DNA of 64,000 nucleotides from Dietzia cinnamea NBRC 102147 (GTDB lineage Bacteria > Actinomycetota > Actinomycetes > Mycobacteriales > Mycobacteriaceae). Shown in pieces: positions 17,199-26,172 of this stretch (its first letter is position 1; each line of letters opens with the position of its first letter). The notes under the pieces were generated by a model, which saw only the letters and a program-made list of their open reading frames with translations, did no database searches and was not told the DNA's origin. The position numbers and the translations under genes are program-made. Location of the stretch: NCBI RefSeq assembly GCF_001571065.1, contig NZ_BCSW01000006.1:1-64000 (forward strand), in the 5' to 3' direction.

Positions 17199-20100
17199 CC
17201 GCTCACCTGCTTCCCCTCGGACTGCGCGGGGCAGCTGGACCTGACGCTGCAGTGCTCGCACCACCGGCCCACGCGCGCGGTGTAACCGGGGCCGACGGTC
17301 GCGCGGCCGGCCTCCTGAACGCGATCGACCAGGGCCTCGGCGCCGTCGGTCCCGAGGGGGTCCTGCACCCGCTCGGTCGGCATCCGGCCCTCGCGGCCGG
17401 CCAGGTAGAGCAGGAGCCCGCCTCCGGGTTCGCGACCGCCCGCGGCGGCCACCGCCCCCCGGGCGACCGCGAGCTGGTACAGGGCCAGCTGCGGATTGAC
17501 CGCGGCGTCCTTCTTGCTGGCCGCCGCGGCCGAGGTCTTCACGTCGACGGGGACGACCTGCCCCGCGGAGGTCGCCTCGAGCCTGTCGATCCGCCCGCGG
17601 ACGCGCACCCCGCCGCCGGCGTCGAACTCGAACGGCTCCTCGACCGCGGCGGTCGTGTACTCGTCGCGGGTGGACGAGCGCCACCTGCGGAACGTCTCGG
17701 CCATCTCCACCATCGTCTCGGCCCCGCGCTCGGCGAACCACCCGCGGGACAGGGTCAGCGCCTCGGCCCGCCGGCGGACGGTCGAGCGGATCGTGTCCTC
17801 GTCGATACCGCCCTCCACGGCCTGGGTCAGGGCGTGCACGGCCGATCCCCGCACGAGCGGGGCGGCCGATCCGGCGTCGGAGGAGTCTCCCCCGACCGAC
17901 TGCAGGAACCACCGCAGCGGGCACTCCTCGAGGGCCCCGAATCCGGACGGCGAGAGCACCGCGACCGGCCGGTCGGGGGTGTCGGGCGTGAGCGGCGCGT
18001 CCGTGGAGGGTTCGGTGGCGCCGAACCACGTGCGGGGGTCCGCCTCCCCCACCCCGGCGTCGCGGAGGCCGGCGAGCAGGCCGGCCGCATGGCGCGCGTC
18101 GGCGGGGTCTGTCGACGGGTCGTGAAGCGCGGCCCGGAGATCCACCGCCAGATGCGGCAGGGAGAACACGGTGGGCGCGTGGCGGGACGGACCCACCGGG
18201 GCGCCGGGGGACGCGACCGCCGTGGCGGTGGTCGCCAGGTCGGCGATCTCGTCGATGAAGCGGGAGGGGGCGACGTCGCCCTCCTCGGGCGACTCCACGG
18301 CGGTGACGAGCAGGTGCTCGCTGGCGCGGGAGCACGCGACGTAGAACAGGCGGCGCTCCTCGGCCGACCGGGCGGCCGCGGAGGACACGGCCCGCTCCGC
18401 CTCTGACGGCACCGGTCCGTCCCCGGCGATCTCCGTCAGGTCGACCAGCTCGTCGACTCCCAGCAGGCCGGACCGGCGGCGGGGCGCAGGCCAGACACCG
18501 TCCTGGACGCCGCACACCGCGACCGCACGCCACTGACGGCCCACCGCGGCGTGCGCGGACAGCACGCTCACCGCGCCCCCCCGTGCGCGTGTGTCGGCGC
18601 GCCGGGGCGCGGGCAGGTCCTCGCCGGAGACGACGTCGCAGAACAGTCCCACGGAGCCTCCGGGGACCCGGTCCACGAAGTCGGCGGCGTGGTCGAACAG
18701 GGACACGACCGCGTCGAGCGACCGGTCCGCGGATCGCGACCAGGGATCGGCGGCCACCGCCTGCCGGACGAGGCGGCGCTCCAGCCGGGAGGCCGTCCAC
18801 GCGGCCCAGAGGACCTCCTCGGCGGTCCCTCCCGCCCGCAGCTCGGCCTGCACGGCCCGGCGCGCGCGGCGGACCCGGGTGACGGGGGCGAGCTCGACGG
18901 CGGTGAGCCCGGGCGGGAGATCGTCCTCGTCCGCCAGGACGAGACGCCGCAGGGTCTCGGCGCTGGGTTCTGTCCCGCCGATCCCCGAGCGGCGCAGTCC
19001 GCGACGGAGACGACGCATGGCCACGGCGTCCGCGCGGCCGATCGGCCCCGACAGGAGCGCCAGGACCCGCTCGGCGTCGCTGCCGTCGGCGCCCTCGAGC
19101 GCCGAGCGCACCAACAGCAACAGAGCCGAGGCGACGGGGTCGTGGGCCGGCGGGATCTCGGCGCCGGCGTCGACCACCGGGACGCCGGCGGCGTCGAGCG
19201 CGGCCAGCAGGGCGTCGGCCACACGCGGCAGCGAGCGGGTCACCACTGCCATCTCGCCGTAGTCGATACCGTCCAGGACGTGCCGGCGGCGCAGGAAGTC
19301 GGCGACGACGGCGGCCTCCGAGGCGGCCGACCCGGCCACGCCGACGCCCACCTTCCCGTCCGGTCCACCGTGCGCCTCACTGGGGTGCGCCTCGCGGGGC
19401 CGGTGGCGGGCGGCCCCGGGCAGGCGGGAGGCGATCCGCGCGGCGACCGCCGTGACGGCCGGGGACATGCGGTGGCCGACCGGGAGGTCGACCGCGCGGC
19501 CGCCCTGCTCGATCACTGCGCGCGCCAGGCCGCCGTCGGCGCCGCGGAACCGGAAGACCGACTGGTCGCCGTCCTCCACGACGAGCAGGACGTCGGCGCC
19601 GCCGCCCACCGTCGCGACGAACTCCGCGACCAGCGGATCGAGGTGATGGGCGTCGTCCACGGCCACGAGGCGCCGGGAGCGGAAGATCTCGCGCAGCTCC
19701 GGGTCGGCCGTCAGCGCATCCAGCGCGGCGCCCACCAGCTCGGCGGCGTTGAGGGCCTCCGGCACGTCCGCCTGGGCGCCCCGCACGCCCGACCGCAGGG
19801 CCATCTGCTCCTCGTGCCGGCGGAAGAAGCCCGCGGCCGCCACCCACGCCGGCCGGCCCGCCGTGCGGCCGAGCCGCGCCAGCTCGCGGGGCCCGATCCC
19901 CCGCTCGAGCGACCTCAGCAGCAAGTCGCGCAGCTCGCGCGCGAACCCGACCGTGGACAGCGCGGGGCGCATCTGTTCGGGCCAGTGCGGCGCCCCGTCG
20001 GACAGCTCACCGAGCAGGGTCTCGCGCACCAGCGCGTCGTGTTCCGCACCGGTACGCAGCCTCGGCGGCGGGGCGTCGGCCCGGGCGGCGGCGAGCCGCA

Positions 20101-20461
20101 CCACGGCGTGGGCGAGCGAGTGGACGGTCCGTACCGGCGCGTCGGTGCCCACCACGAGCTCCGGCGGCATCCCGCGGGTGGCCTCCTCGAGCAGCGCCGC
20201 GGACGCGGTGGCCGACCCCGTGAGCACGAGGACGCCGTCCATCCCCACACCGCCGGCCACCGCGGCGCGGACCACGTCGACGATCAGCGAGGTCTTGCCG
20301 CTGCCCGGGCCGCCGCGGACGACCCACCGGTCCTGCCGGCCGGCGCGGGCGGCGGTCCAGTCACGGCCGACGAGGTCGTCGAGACCGGCCGGCCAGGTCC
20401 GGCCGGGTCCGTTGGTGGGCTGGGTGGGGGCGGGCGCTGTCACGGCTCGATGAGACCACAC
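17195..20461 (-). CDS. adnA: AdnA subunit of the AdnAB helicase-nuclease
   Basis: This subunit of up to 1088 residues has a motor domain with Walker A GGPGSGKT (residues 50-57) and an AVDDAHHLD Walker B, more divergent than in AdnB, and a C-terminal nuclease with RGRIDRLE, VPVDVKT and NPQLALYQLA. One cysteine before the nuclease (EECPLRWFL) and three at the very end (WCEHC, SSC) form the pattern of an iron-sulfur cluster that staples AddB/AdnA-type nucleases. Start may be the GTG at 20461 or the in-frame GTG at 20443. It is encoded directly upstream of adnB with a 4-nt overlap. It lies downstream of an MFS gene by 55 nt. Confidence 0.94.
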   Translation of the reverse strand: MWSHRAVTAPAPTQPTNGPGRTWPAGLDDLVGRDWTAARAGRQDRWVVRGGPGSGKTSLIVDVVRAAVAGGVGMDGVLVLTGSATASAALLEEATRGMPPELVVGTDAPVRTVHSLAHAVVRLAAARADAPPPRLRTGAEHDALVRETLLGELSDGAPHWPEQMRPALSTVGFARELRDLLLRSLERGIGPRELARLGRTAGRPAWVAAAGFFRRHEEQMALRSGVRGAQADVPEALNAAELVGAALDALTADPELREIFRSRRLVAVDDAHHLDPLVAEFVATVGGGADVLLVVEDGDQSVFRFRGADGGLARAVIEQGGRAVDLPVGHRMSPAVTAVAARIASRLPGAARHRPREAHPSEAHGGPDGKVGVGVAGSAASEAAVVADFLRRRHVLDGIDYGEMAVVTRSLPRVADALLAALDAAGVPVVDAGAEIPPAHDPVASALLLLVRSALEGADGSDAERVLALLSGPIGRADAVAMRRLRRGLRRSGIGGTEPSAETLRRLVLADEDDLPPGLTAVELAPVTRVRRARRAVQAELRAGGTAEEVLWAAWTASRLERRLVRQAVAADPWSRSADRSLDAVVSLFDHAADFVDRVPGGSVGLFCDVVSGEDLPAPRRADTRARGGAVSVLSAHAAVGRQWRAVAVCGVQDGVWPAPRRRSGLLGVDELVDLTEIAGDGPVPSEAERAVSSAAARSAEERRLFYVACSRASEHLLVTAVESPEEGDVAPSRFIDEIADLATTATAVASPGAPVGPSRHAPTVFSLPHLAVDLRAALHDPSTDPADARHAAGLLAGLRDAGVGEADPRTWFGATEPSTDAPLTPDTPDRPVAVLSPSGFGALEECPLRWFLQSVGGDSSDAGSAAPLVRGSAVHALTQAVEGGIDEDTIRSTVRRRAEALTLSRGWFAERGAETMVEMAETFRRWRSSTRDEYTTAAVEEPFEFDAGGGVRVRGRIDRLEATSAGQVVPVDVKTSAAAASKKDAAVNPQLALYQLAVARGAVAAAGGREPGGGLLLYLAGREGRMPTERVQDPLGTDGAEALVDRVQEAGRATVGPGYTARVGRWCEHCSVRSSCPAQSEGKQVSG

Positions 20462-20516
20462 GACTCCGACATCGCACCCCCGCCCGGAGTGACCGGTCCG
20501 GTGCGACGGCCGACCG

Positions 20517-21767
20517 TCAGCGGAGGGTGTCCTCGAGCATGGTCGGCCTGCACGCTGTCCGCGACACGACCAGCATGAGGAGCAGCACGACCGTGAGGAA
20601 CGCCAGCCCGGACGCCAGCCCGGGACCGTCGAACAGCACCCCGAACACGATGGGCCCGAGGCACGCGGCCGTGTACCCGACGCCCTGGGAGAAGCCGGAC
20701 AGCGCGGCCGAGCCGGCCTGGGTGCGGGTGCGGAGGTTGATCAGGGTCAGGCAGAGCGGGAACGTGCTGGGCCCCACGCCGAGGAGGCAGATCCACAGCC
20801 ACGGGGCGAGGTCGGGCGCCCAGAGCAGGCCGGCGAAGGCCCCCAGGTAGGACACGACGGAGACGACGACGACGGCGTACGGGTCCTCGAACCGGCCCGC
20901 GATGTAGGGGACGGCCAGCGCGGCGACGAGTCCGATCGCCGAGTACACCGCCAGGGCGAGGCCGCCCTCGGCGCGTGTCATGCCGATCGATTCCGCCACG
21001 GCCGGGAGCCACGTGAAGAACGCGTACGTGCACAGGGAGTTCGTGCCGAAGAACAGGGCGAGTGCCACGCCGACGGGCGAGCGCCACGGGCGGATGCGGC
21101 GGGCCGGTGCGGCCTCGGAGCCGCCTCCCGCGGACACTGCGTCGGGGGCGGGCCGGGGGGCGCCGATGGGTGTGCCCGGGCGCAGGATCTCGACGACCCA
21201 CGGCACGGCCGCGACGACGGCCAACACCGCCCACCAGCCGATGGAGACCCGCCACCCGGCGGCCTCCTCGACGGGCACGGCCACGAGCGCCGGCACCACG
21301 GTGCCGAGCTGCAGGCCGGTGATGTAGGCCATGCTCACGGCGGCCACGTGCCGGGGGAAGTATTTCTTGACCAGGGGTGGGGCCACGACGTTGCCGATAC
21401 CCATCCCGGCCAGGGCGACGAGCGACCCCGCGCCCATCAGCCACGGGTCGTGCGCGAGGGCGCGGATCACCTGCCCCACCGCGGCGGCGACCATCGCCAG
21501 CACGGTGAGCAGTTCGAGGCCCACCCGTCTGAGGACCATCGGCGTGATCACGCCCCAGACCGCGAACATCAGGGTGGGGATCATGCCGAGCAGGCCCATG
21601 CCCGCGGTGCCGAGTCCGATCTCGGCGTCGATCACCCCGAGCAGGGGGCTGAGCGAGGTGACGGCGGTGCGCAAGTTGAGCGAGACGAGCACGACGCCGA
21701 CGAACGCGACGAGTGGGAACGTGACGGCGCCGCGGCGGGATCCGGCCCGCGGGGAGCGGGCGTTCAC
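20517..21767 (-). CDS. MFS transporter (CynX/NimT-like)
   Basis: The 416-residue protein is very hydrophobic with about 12 membrane helices in two halves joined by a polar loop near residue 205 (rich in Pro, Ala and Ser). It looks like the CynX/NimT branch of the major facilitator superfamily (cyanate or nitroimidazole-type transporters): an N-terminal NLRTAVTSLSPLL segment is typical. The substrate cannot be read from sequence. The GTG start overlaps the stop of the upstream TIGR02569 gene by 4 nt (GTGA), so translation of the two is coupled. A frame extending upstream is open but lies over that gene. Confidence 0.88.
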   Translation of the reverse strand: MNARSPRAGSRRGAVTFPLVAFVGVVLVSLNLRTAVTSLSPLLGVIDAEIGLGTAGMGLLGMIPTLMFAVWGVITPMVLRRVGLELLTVLAMVAAAVGQVIRALAHDPWLMGAGSLVALAGMGIGNVVAPPLVKKYFPRHVAAVSMAYITGLQLGTVVPALVAVPVEEAAGWRVSIGWWAVLAVVAAVPWVVEILRPGTPIGAPRPAPDAVSAGGGSEAAPARRIRPWRSPVGVALALFFGTNSLCTYAFFTWLPAVAESIGMTRAEGGLALAVYSAIGLVAALAVPYIAGRFEDPYAVVVVSVVSYLGAFAGLLWAPDLAPWLWICLLGVGPSTFPLCLTLINLRTRTQAGSAALSGFSQGVGYTAACLGPIVFGVLFDGPGLASGLAFLTVVLLLMLVVSRTACRPTMLEDTLR

Positions 21768-22654
21768 GCGGCGGTGTCCGCGACGAACTCGCCGACCTGC
21801 CGGGCCATGGCCTGGAGCCCGTCCATCGCCGCGGGCTTCGATCCCGGGTGCAGCGCGTGCACCGCGAGTCGGAACACCGCCGCCCGCAGGACCATCTGGG
21901 GCCAGTTCTCGAGCTGCCGCCAGCGGGTGAGGACGCCGGCGTCGACCGTGCCCCAGGACAGGTGGTCCACGGCGACGACCGCCGCCGACCACGACGCCGG
22001 CCGTGCGTAGGGCACGACGTCAGACAGCGCCGGCTCGGCGGAGGCGTCGAAGAGCAGGCCCCGGGCGAGGTCACCGTGCACCACGCCCGCGCCGGGGACC
22101 GTGACCGGGCGCCGGTGCCGGATGAGTCCGGTGGCCCCGAGCAGGGCGGCCGCGCGATGCGTGGCGAAGGGGGTGCCCCGGTCCTCCATCCCGGGCGCCA
22201 GATCGTGTTCGGGATCGCCGTCCCAGGCGGCGGCCTCGGCGAACGAGAACAGGTCGGTCTCGGACCACGGTCGCGTGGCGGGCCGACGGACCAGCCGGGG
22301 TCGCTCGACCTCGGTGAGGGCGGCGTTGATCCTGGCCGACCACGCGATGGTCTCGTCCGCCCGTGCCTCGGGCCGACCGGACACGGCCCGGTCGGCGCGC
22401 CACCCGCTGACGACGTGCCGGCCGTCGCGCGACCGCACCGGCAGCGAGACACGCAGCCCGGTCACGTCGAGCTCCTCCCGCACCCGGGCGGACCAGTTGG
22501 CCAGTGCCGTGTCCGCGACGGGGCGCAGCACCACGGCGCCGCCCGGCGCGGGGATCAGCCAGCCCGTGCCGGAACCGGCGACCACGGGGGAGGCCGTGCC
22601 GTCCGCCACGCCGAAGGCGCCGCGGACGTGCTCGGGGACGGTCACGTCGTTCAC
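21764..22654 (-). CDS. TIGR02569 family protein (Rv3205c-like), kinase-fold candidate
   Basis: The 296-residue protein has a beta-rich N-terminus and a later GVVHGDLARGLLFD segment that resembles the HGDxxxxN loop of aminoglycoside phosphotransferase-like kinases, with Gly/Leu where the metal-binding Asn is expected. This is the TIGR02569 family found in mycobacteria and relatives; no activity is established to my knowledge. The GTG at 22654 gives a start close to the family start (PEHVRGAFG); GTGs at 22645 and 22663 are alternatives. It lies 26 nt after moeZ and overlaps the MFS gene by 4 nt. I would not assign antibiotic modification from the fold alone. Confidence 0.8.
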   Translation of the reverse strand: MNDVTVPEHVRGAFGVADGTASPVVAGSGTGWLIPAPGGAVVLRPVADTALANWSARVREELDVTGLRVSLPVRSRDGRHVVSGWRADRAVSGRPEARADETIAWSARINAALTEVERPRLVRRPATRPWSETDLFSFAEAAAWDGDPEHDLAPGMEDRGTPFATHRAAALLGATGLIRHRRPVTVPGAGVVHGDLARGLLFDASAEPALSDVVPYARPASWSAAVVAVDHLSWGTVDAGVLTRWRQLENWPQMVLRAAVFRLAVHALHPGSKPAAMDGLQAMARQVGEFVADTAA

Positions 22655-22680
22655 GCCGACCACGGTACCCACCCCGGTCG

Positions 22681-23925
22681 TCAGTACCCGGGCAGGGACG
22701 GGTCCACGTCGCGTGTCCACGCCTCGATGCCGCCCGCGAGCGACCGGACGCCGGGGAAACCGGCGGCGGACAGGGTCGCCGCCGCACGCGCCGACCGGAC
22801 CCCGGACTTGCAGTACACGACCAGCGGACCGCGCTCGGCCGCCCGGCCGAGGACGCCCGTCGGGTCCCCGGCGACCTCGGCGACCGAGTCCAGCGGCACC
22901 CACACCGACGGGTCGATCCTCGCGATCGACCTCTCGCCGGCCCCGCGGACGTCCACGAGCACCGGTGCCACCGCGCCGGGTCCGGACGACCCGGTCGGAC
23001 CCGACCCGGCCAGCTCCGCCGCGAGGTCGGTCGCGGACACGGTCGGCACCTCCGGCAGCCCTGGATCCGGGACCTCGCAGGAGACGTCCCCGGCGCCGTC
23101 CGGCAGCTCGGTGACCGGCTCCCGCGACGGGTCCGGACGGACCCTCACCGTCCGGTTGGTCGACTCGAGCAGGTCCAGGAGGACGAGGCGGCCGAGCAGG
23201 GGCCGCCCGGCACCGGTGACGAGCTTGACGGCTTCCATCGCCATCATCGACCCGACCGTGCCGCACAGGGCTCCCACGACCCCGGCCTCGGCGCAGCTGG
23301 GCACCGAGCCCGCGGGCGGGGGCGCCGGGTACAGGTCCCGCAGGGTCACCGCCTCGGCCGGTGCGGGCGGGCGGGACCAGAACACGGCCAACTGGGCCCG
23401 GAACCGGTCGATCGTCCCCCAGATGAGCGGGATCCCGGCGATCTCGCACGCGTCGGAGACCAGGTACCGGGTCGCGAAGTTGTCGCTGCCGTCGATCACC
23501 AGGTGGTGCCCCTCGAGCAGGGAACCGATGTTCAGCGCGTCCAGCCTGGCGTGCACGGCGTCGACCCGGACGCCGGGGGCCAACTCGGCCAGCCGGTCCC
23601 GGGCCGAGTCCACCTTCGGCCGGCCGACGGCCCCGACGGAGTGGATCACCTGCCGGTGCAGGTTGCCGAGGTCCACCTCGTCGTCGTCGACGACCGTGAT
23701 CCGCCCGACGCCGGCCGCGGCGAGGTACATGAGCACCGGCGCGCCCAGGCCACCCGCGCCCACGACGAACACCGACGCGGCGCGCAGGCGCCGCTGCCCC
23801 TCGTCGCCGATCGCCCCGAGCAGCAGGTGCCGCGAGTACCGCGCCCGCTCCTCCGCGCTCAGTTCGGGCACCGGGTCCACCAGCGGCGGCAGCGACCGGT
23901 CCGCCGACCCACCCGTGGCGCTCAT
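22681..23925 (-). CDS. moeZ: MoeZ/MoeB-type adenylyltransferase-sulfurtransferase
   Basis: The 414-residue protein joins an E1-like adenylation domain to a rhodanese domain. The first has the nucleotide loop GAGGLG (56-61), the DDDEVDLGNLHRQ segment and an active-site cysteine in VPSCAEAG. The second (from about residue 305) has the active-site loop YCKSGVR. MoeZ activates the C-terminus of sulfur carrier proteins (MoaD-type, CysO) and passes on sulfur for molybdopterin and cysteine or thiamine-related synthesis. The zinc CxxC pairs of E. coli MoeB are not seen, as in mycobacterial MoeZ. The ATG overlaps the stop of the DUF3152 gene by 4 nt (ATGA). Confidence 0.94.
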   Translation of the reverse strand: MSATGGSADRSLPPLVDPVPELSAEERARYSRHLLLGAIGDEGQRRLRAASVFVVGAGGLGAPVLMYLAAAGVGRITVVDDDEVDLGNLHRQVIHSVGAVGRPKVDSARDRLAELAPGVRVDAVHARLDALNIGSLLEGHHLVIDGSDNFATRYLVSDACEIAGIPLIWGTIDRFRAQLAVFWSRPPAPAEAVTLRDLYPAPPPAGSVPSCAEAGVVGALCGTVGSMMAMEAVKLVTGAGRPLLGRLVLLDLLESTNRTVRVRPDPSREPVTELPDGAGDVSCEVPDPGLPEVPTVSATDLAAELAGSGPTGSSGPGAVAPVLVDVRGAGERSIARIDPSVWVPLDSVAEVAGDPTGVLGRAAERGPLVVYCKSGVRSARAAATLSAAGFPGVRSLAGGIEAWTRDVDPSLPGY

Positions 23926-24932
23926 CGCGCCACCGGCGCGCCGTCGGGGAACGGCCACGCGTTGTACCGGCACGTGTCGTCGTTGTCCGGGACCACGCCC
24001 TCGGGGTCCAACCGGTGGATCTCGGCGTTGTTCACCCCGAACGTCTGCTGCATCATGATCGGCGCCAGCGCGCCGTCCGCGGGGCACGGCTCGTGCGCCG
24101 GGAAGCCGATCGCGTGGCCGACCTCGTGATTGACGAGGTACTGCCGGTAGGAGCCGATGTCCCCCTCGAACGACCGCGCACCCCGCACCCAGCGCGCGAG
24201 GTTGAGGTACACGCGCCCCGTCGCCGAGTTGTAGCAGCTCGCCTCGAGCTCGATGTCGTACCCGCAGTTCTCGCGGACGGTCATGGGGCTGGTCAGCGAG
24301 ACGCGGAACGCGGGCTCGCCGCGGGTGCTGCGCTGGAAGGCGACGGCCCCGTCGGCCGTCCAGCTCTTGGGGTTGGCCAGGGTCGCGTCGATCATCCGGG
24401 CGACCGAGTCGTCCCCGCCGAAGTCGACCGTGTCGATCCCGTCCTCGACCTCCACCGTGTAGGTGAACTGCTCCGCCGTCGGCCGCCCGACCGGGTCGGT
24501 TCCGCCGGGCACGAGCCGGAACTCCCCACTGGCCGCCTCGACGAACGGGCCGCCCTCGGGCAGCTCGCCGCTCGGCGGCACCTCGCCGGGCGCGGGCGCC
24601 CCGACGACCGCCGGTGTCTCCCGGGCCCGCACGGCCCCGTCGGCCGGCTGCTCGTCCGTCGAGACGACGGCGTCCGCGATGACGAGCGCGGTGAGCACCA
24701 CGAGCACCGGGATGGCGTACGCGCGCCAGCCCCACGTGGCGAAGAACCGCCCGACGGGGGTCTGCCTGGGCAGGTGGTCCCGGGACCCGGGCACCGACCG
24801 GCGGCGACCCGGGGTCGACTCCGCCGGGTCCCACGGCGCGCGCAGCGGCTCACCGTGTGGCGGGTAGTACGGTGCCCGCTGACGCGCGCCGGGTTCCGCA
24901 CCGGCCGGCGTCCGACGACGGCCGTCGCTCAT
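23922..24932 (-). CDS. DUF3152 membrane-anchored metzincin-like protease
   Basis: The 336-residue protein has a basic, Pro-rich cytoplasmic N-terminus, one membrane helix (about 71-91), a Pro-rich linker and an extracytoplasmic domain. That domain contains HEVGHAIGFPAH (HEVGH at 269-273, third His at 280), the HExxHxxGxxH pattern of metzincin zinc proteases, followed by IMMQ as a possible Met-turn. Several cysteines (C223, C233, C283 and one near the end) could form disulfides outside. It corresponds to Rv3207c. A GGAGGTG ribosome site precedes the ATG. First gene of the minus-strand run toward nudC, divergent from the TetR gene. Substrate unknown. Confidence 0.88.
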   Translation of the reverse strand: MSDGRRRTPAGAEPGARQRAPYYPPHGEPLRAPWDPAESTPGRRRSVPGSRDHLPRQTPVGRFFATWGWRAYAIPVLVVLTALVIADAVVSTDEQPADGAVRARETPAVVGAPAPGEVPPSGELPEGGPFVEAASGEFRLVPGGTDPVGRPTAEQFTYTVEVEDGIDTVDFGGDDSVARMIDATLANPKSWTADGAVAFQRSTRGEPAFRVSLTSPMTVRENCGYDIELEASCYNSATGRVYLNLARWVRGARSFEGDIGSYRQYLVNHEVGHAIGFPAHEPCPADGALAPIMMQQTFGVNNAEIHRLDPEGVVPDNDDTCRYNAWPFPDGAPVAR

Positions 24933-25095
24933 CCGTACACCTCCACGTCCGCTGACGATCGGCCACTGCCGATCACGGTCTCCACGATCCCACATACCGG
25001 GTGAGGCGCGTCCCGCCGCACTCCACAGGTGCAGGTATTGTCCGTCTGACCCGGTCGGCTGTCGACTCTCGCCCGGGCGGAGAAGGAGCCACCAG

Positions 25096-25755
25096 ATGAC
25101 GAGCCCGGACGGACCGGCCCCGGCCGCCCCGGGACGCGCCCGAGCGGCCCGGCTCCCCCGCGGCGCGCGGCGAAGCCAGCTGATCGACGCCGCCGGAACG
25201 GTGTTCGTCGAGCAGGGCTTCCACGCCTCCGGGATGGACGACATCGCCGTCCTCGCCGGGGTGTCCAAACCGGTGCTGTACCAGCACTTCGACTCCAAGC
25301 GGGACCTGTACATCGAGGTCCTGCGCCACCACGTGGACGCGCTGCTCGGCCGGATCCGGGCCGCGCTCGACTCGACCTCCGACAACCGCCGCCGCGTCGA
25401 GGCGGCCGTCGACACGTTCTTCGCCTACGCCGACAACGACACCCGGGGCTTCCGACTGGTCTTCTACTCGGAGTCCGGGGACGAGGACGTCCGCCGCGAA
25501 CTCGACCGGGCCACCGAGGGGTGCATCGACGCGGTGCACGACCTGGTGCGGGGGGACTCCGGCCTCGACGTGCACCGATCGCGCCTGCTCGCCGTCGGGC
25601 TGGTCGGCGCCAGCCGGGTCAGCGCCGGCCACTGGCTCGACGCCGGTCGGCCGATCCCACGCGAGGACGCGGTCTCGACCACGGTCACCCTGTGCTGGGG
25701 CGGCCTGTCGAAGATCCCGCGCCACGGCGGTGACCGGCCCGCACCCGAGGCCTGA
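25096..25755 (+). CDS. TetR family transcriptional regulator (Rv3208-like)
   Basis: The 219-residue regulator has a basic N-terminal arm and a TetR helix-turn-helix at about residues 25-70, with the typical GMDDIAVLAGVSKPVLYQHF recognition helix pattern. The C-terminal ligand domain is all helical. An AAGGAG site lies 8 nt before the ATG. It is divergent from the DUF3152-MoeZ run with a 163-nt spacer, so it may control that promoter or its own; no clear palindrome was found there. The ligand is unknown. Orthologues are conserved at this place in mycolic-acid actinobacteria, arguing for a housekeeping role. Confidence 0.9.
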   Translation: MTSPDGPAPAAPGRARAARLPRGARRSQLIDAAGTVFVEQGFHASGMDDIAVLAGVSKPVLYQHFDSKRDLYIEVLRHHVDALLGRIRAALDSTSDNRRRVEAAVDTFFAYADNDTRGFRLVFYSESGDEDVRRELDRATEGCIDAVHDLVRGDSGLDVHRSRLLAVGLVGASRVSAGHWLDAGRPIPREDAVSTTVTLCWGGLSKIPRHGGDRPAPEA

Positions 25756-25761
25756 CCCCGA

Positions 25762-25819
25762 GCCGCGCGCGGCCCGCCCGCCCGGGAGCGCGGACGCTCG
25801 GCGGACGGTCGGCGGACGG
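25762..25819. repeat. Convergent spacer with 12-bp palindrome and 11-bp tandem repeat
   Basis: Between the convergent TetR and DUF3107 genes there is a perfect palindrome GCCGCGCGCGGC (25762-25773) and a tandem duplication of TCGGCGGACGG (25798-25808 and 25809-25819). The palindrome could act as a terminator; the duplication looks like slippage. Confidence 0.5.
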
Positions 25820-25832
25820 ACGGTCGCCGGCG

Positions 25833-26060
25833 TCAGGACAAAAAGCCCACCGGTCGCCGGGCGGACTCGCCGATCTCCACATACGCCACCCGGTCGGTCG
25901 ACACAAGGTAGCGACGGCCCTTCTCGTCCTCGAGCTCGAGGATCCCCTTGGCGTCCGCGGTCAGGGCCGCCTCGACGCGCTTGTGCACGTCGTCGGGCTC
26001 CATCCCGGTCTTGAACACGAGCTCACGGTTGCTGTCGGCGATGCCGATCTTGACCTCCAC
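25833..26060 (-). CDS. DUF3107 small protein (TB9.4-like)
   Basis: This 75-residue protein matches the DUF3107 family (Rv3208A/TB9.4 in M. tuberculosis): strands and one helix, no cysteine, no membrane segment. The sequence reads like a compact alpha/beta domain with the conserved VKIGIADSNREL start and YVEIG end. Function unknown; family members are highly conserved and abundant in mycobacteria. A GAAGGGC site lies about 8 nt before the ATG. It is divergent from the DEAD-box helicase with a 112-nt spacer and convergent with the TetR gene. Confidence 0.9.
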   Translation of the reverse strand: MEVKIGIADSNRELVFKTGMEPDDVHKRVEAALTADAKGILELEDEKGRRYLVSTDRVAYVEIGESARRPVGFLS

Positions 26061-26158
26061 GGTGCCTGCCCTTCTCGTCGTAGGCGCATGTCACGCCGTC
26101 ATCGATGATGCGTGCGACCCAGGCTAGCCCGAGCCCCGCCCGGGGCGGCGGCACGGGA

Positions 26159-26164
26159 TAGGAT
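26159..26164 (+). promoter_or_regulatory. -10 box (TAGGAT) before the DEAD-box helicase
   Basis: TAGGAT ends 8 nt before the GTG at 26173, compatible with a leaderless start there or with a short leader if a downstream start is used. Confidence 0.45.
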
Positions 26165-26172
26165 GGGCGCAC

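Noticed and set aside
17199-18800. Upstream extension of the adnB frame that stays open for over 500 codons inside adnA
   Set aside because: The translated segment is Arg/Gly/Pro-rich without any domain, and lies antisense-free but out of frame within adnA. It results from high GC content. adnB starts at the GTG coupled to the adnA stop.
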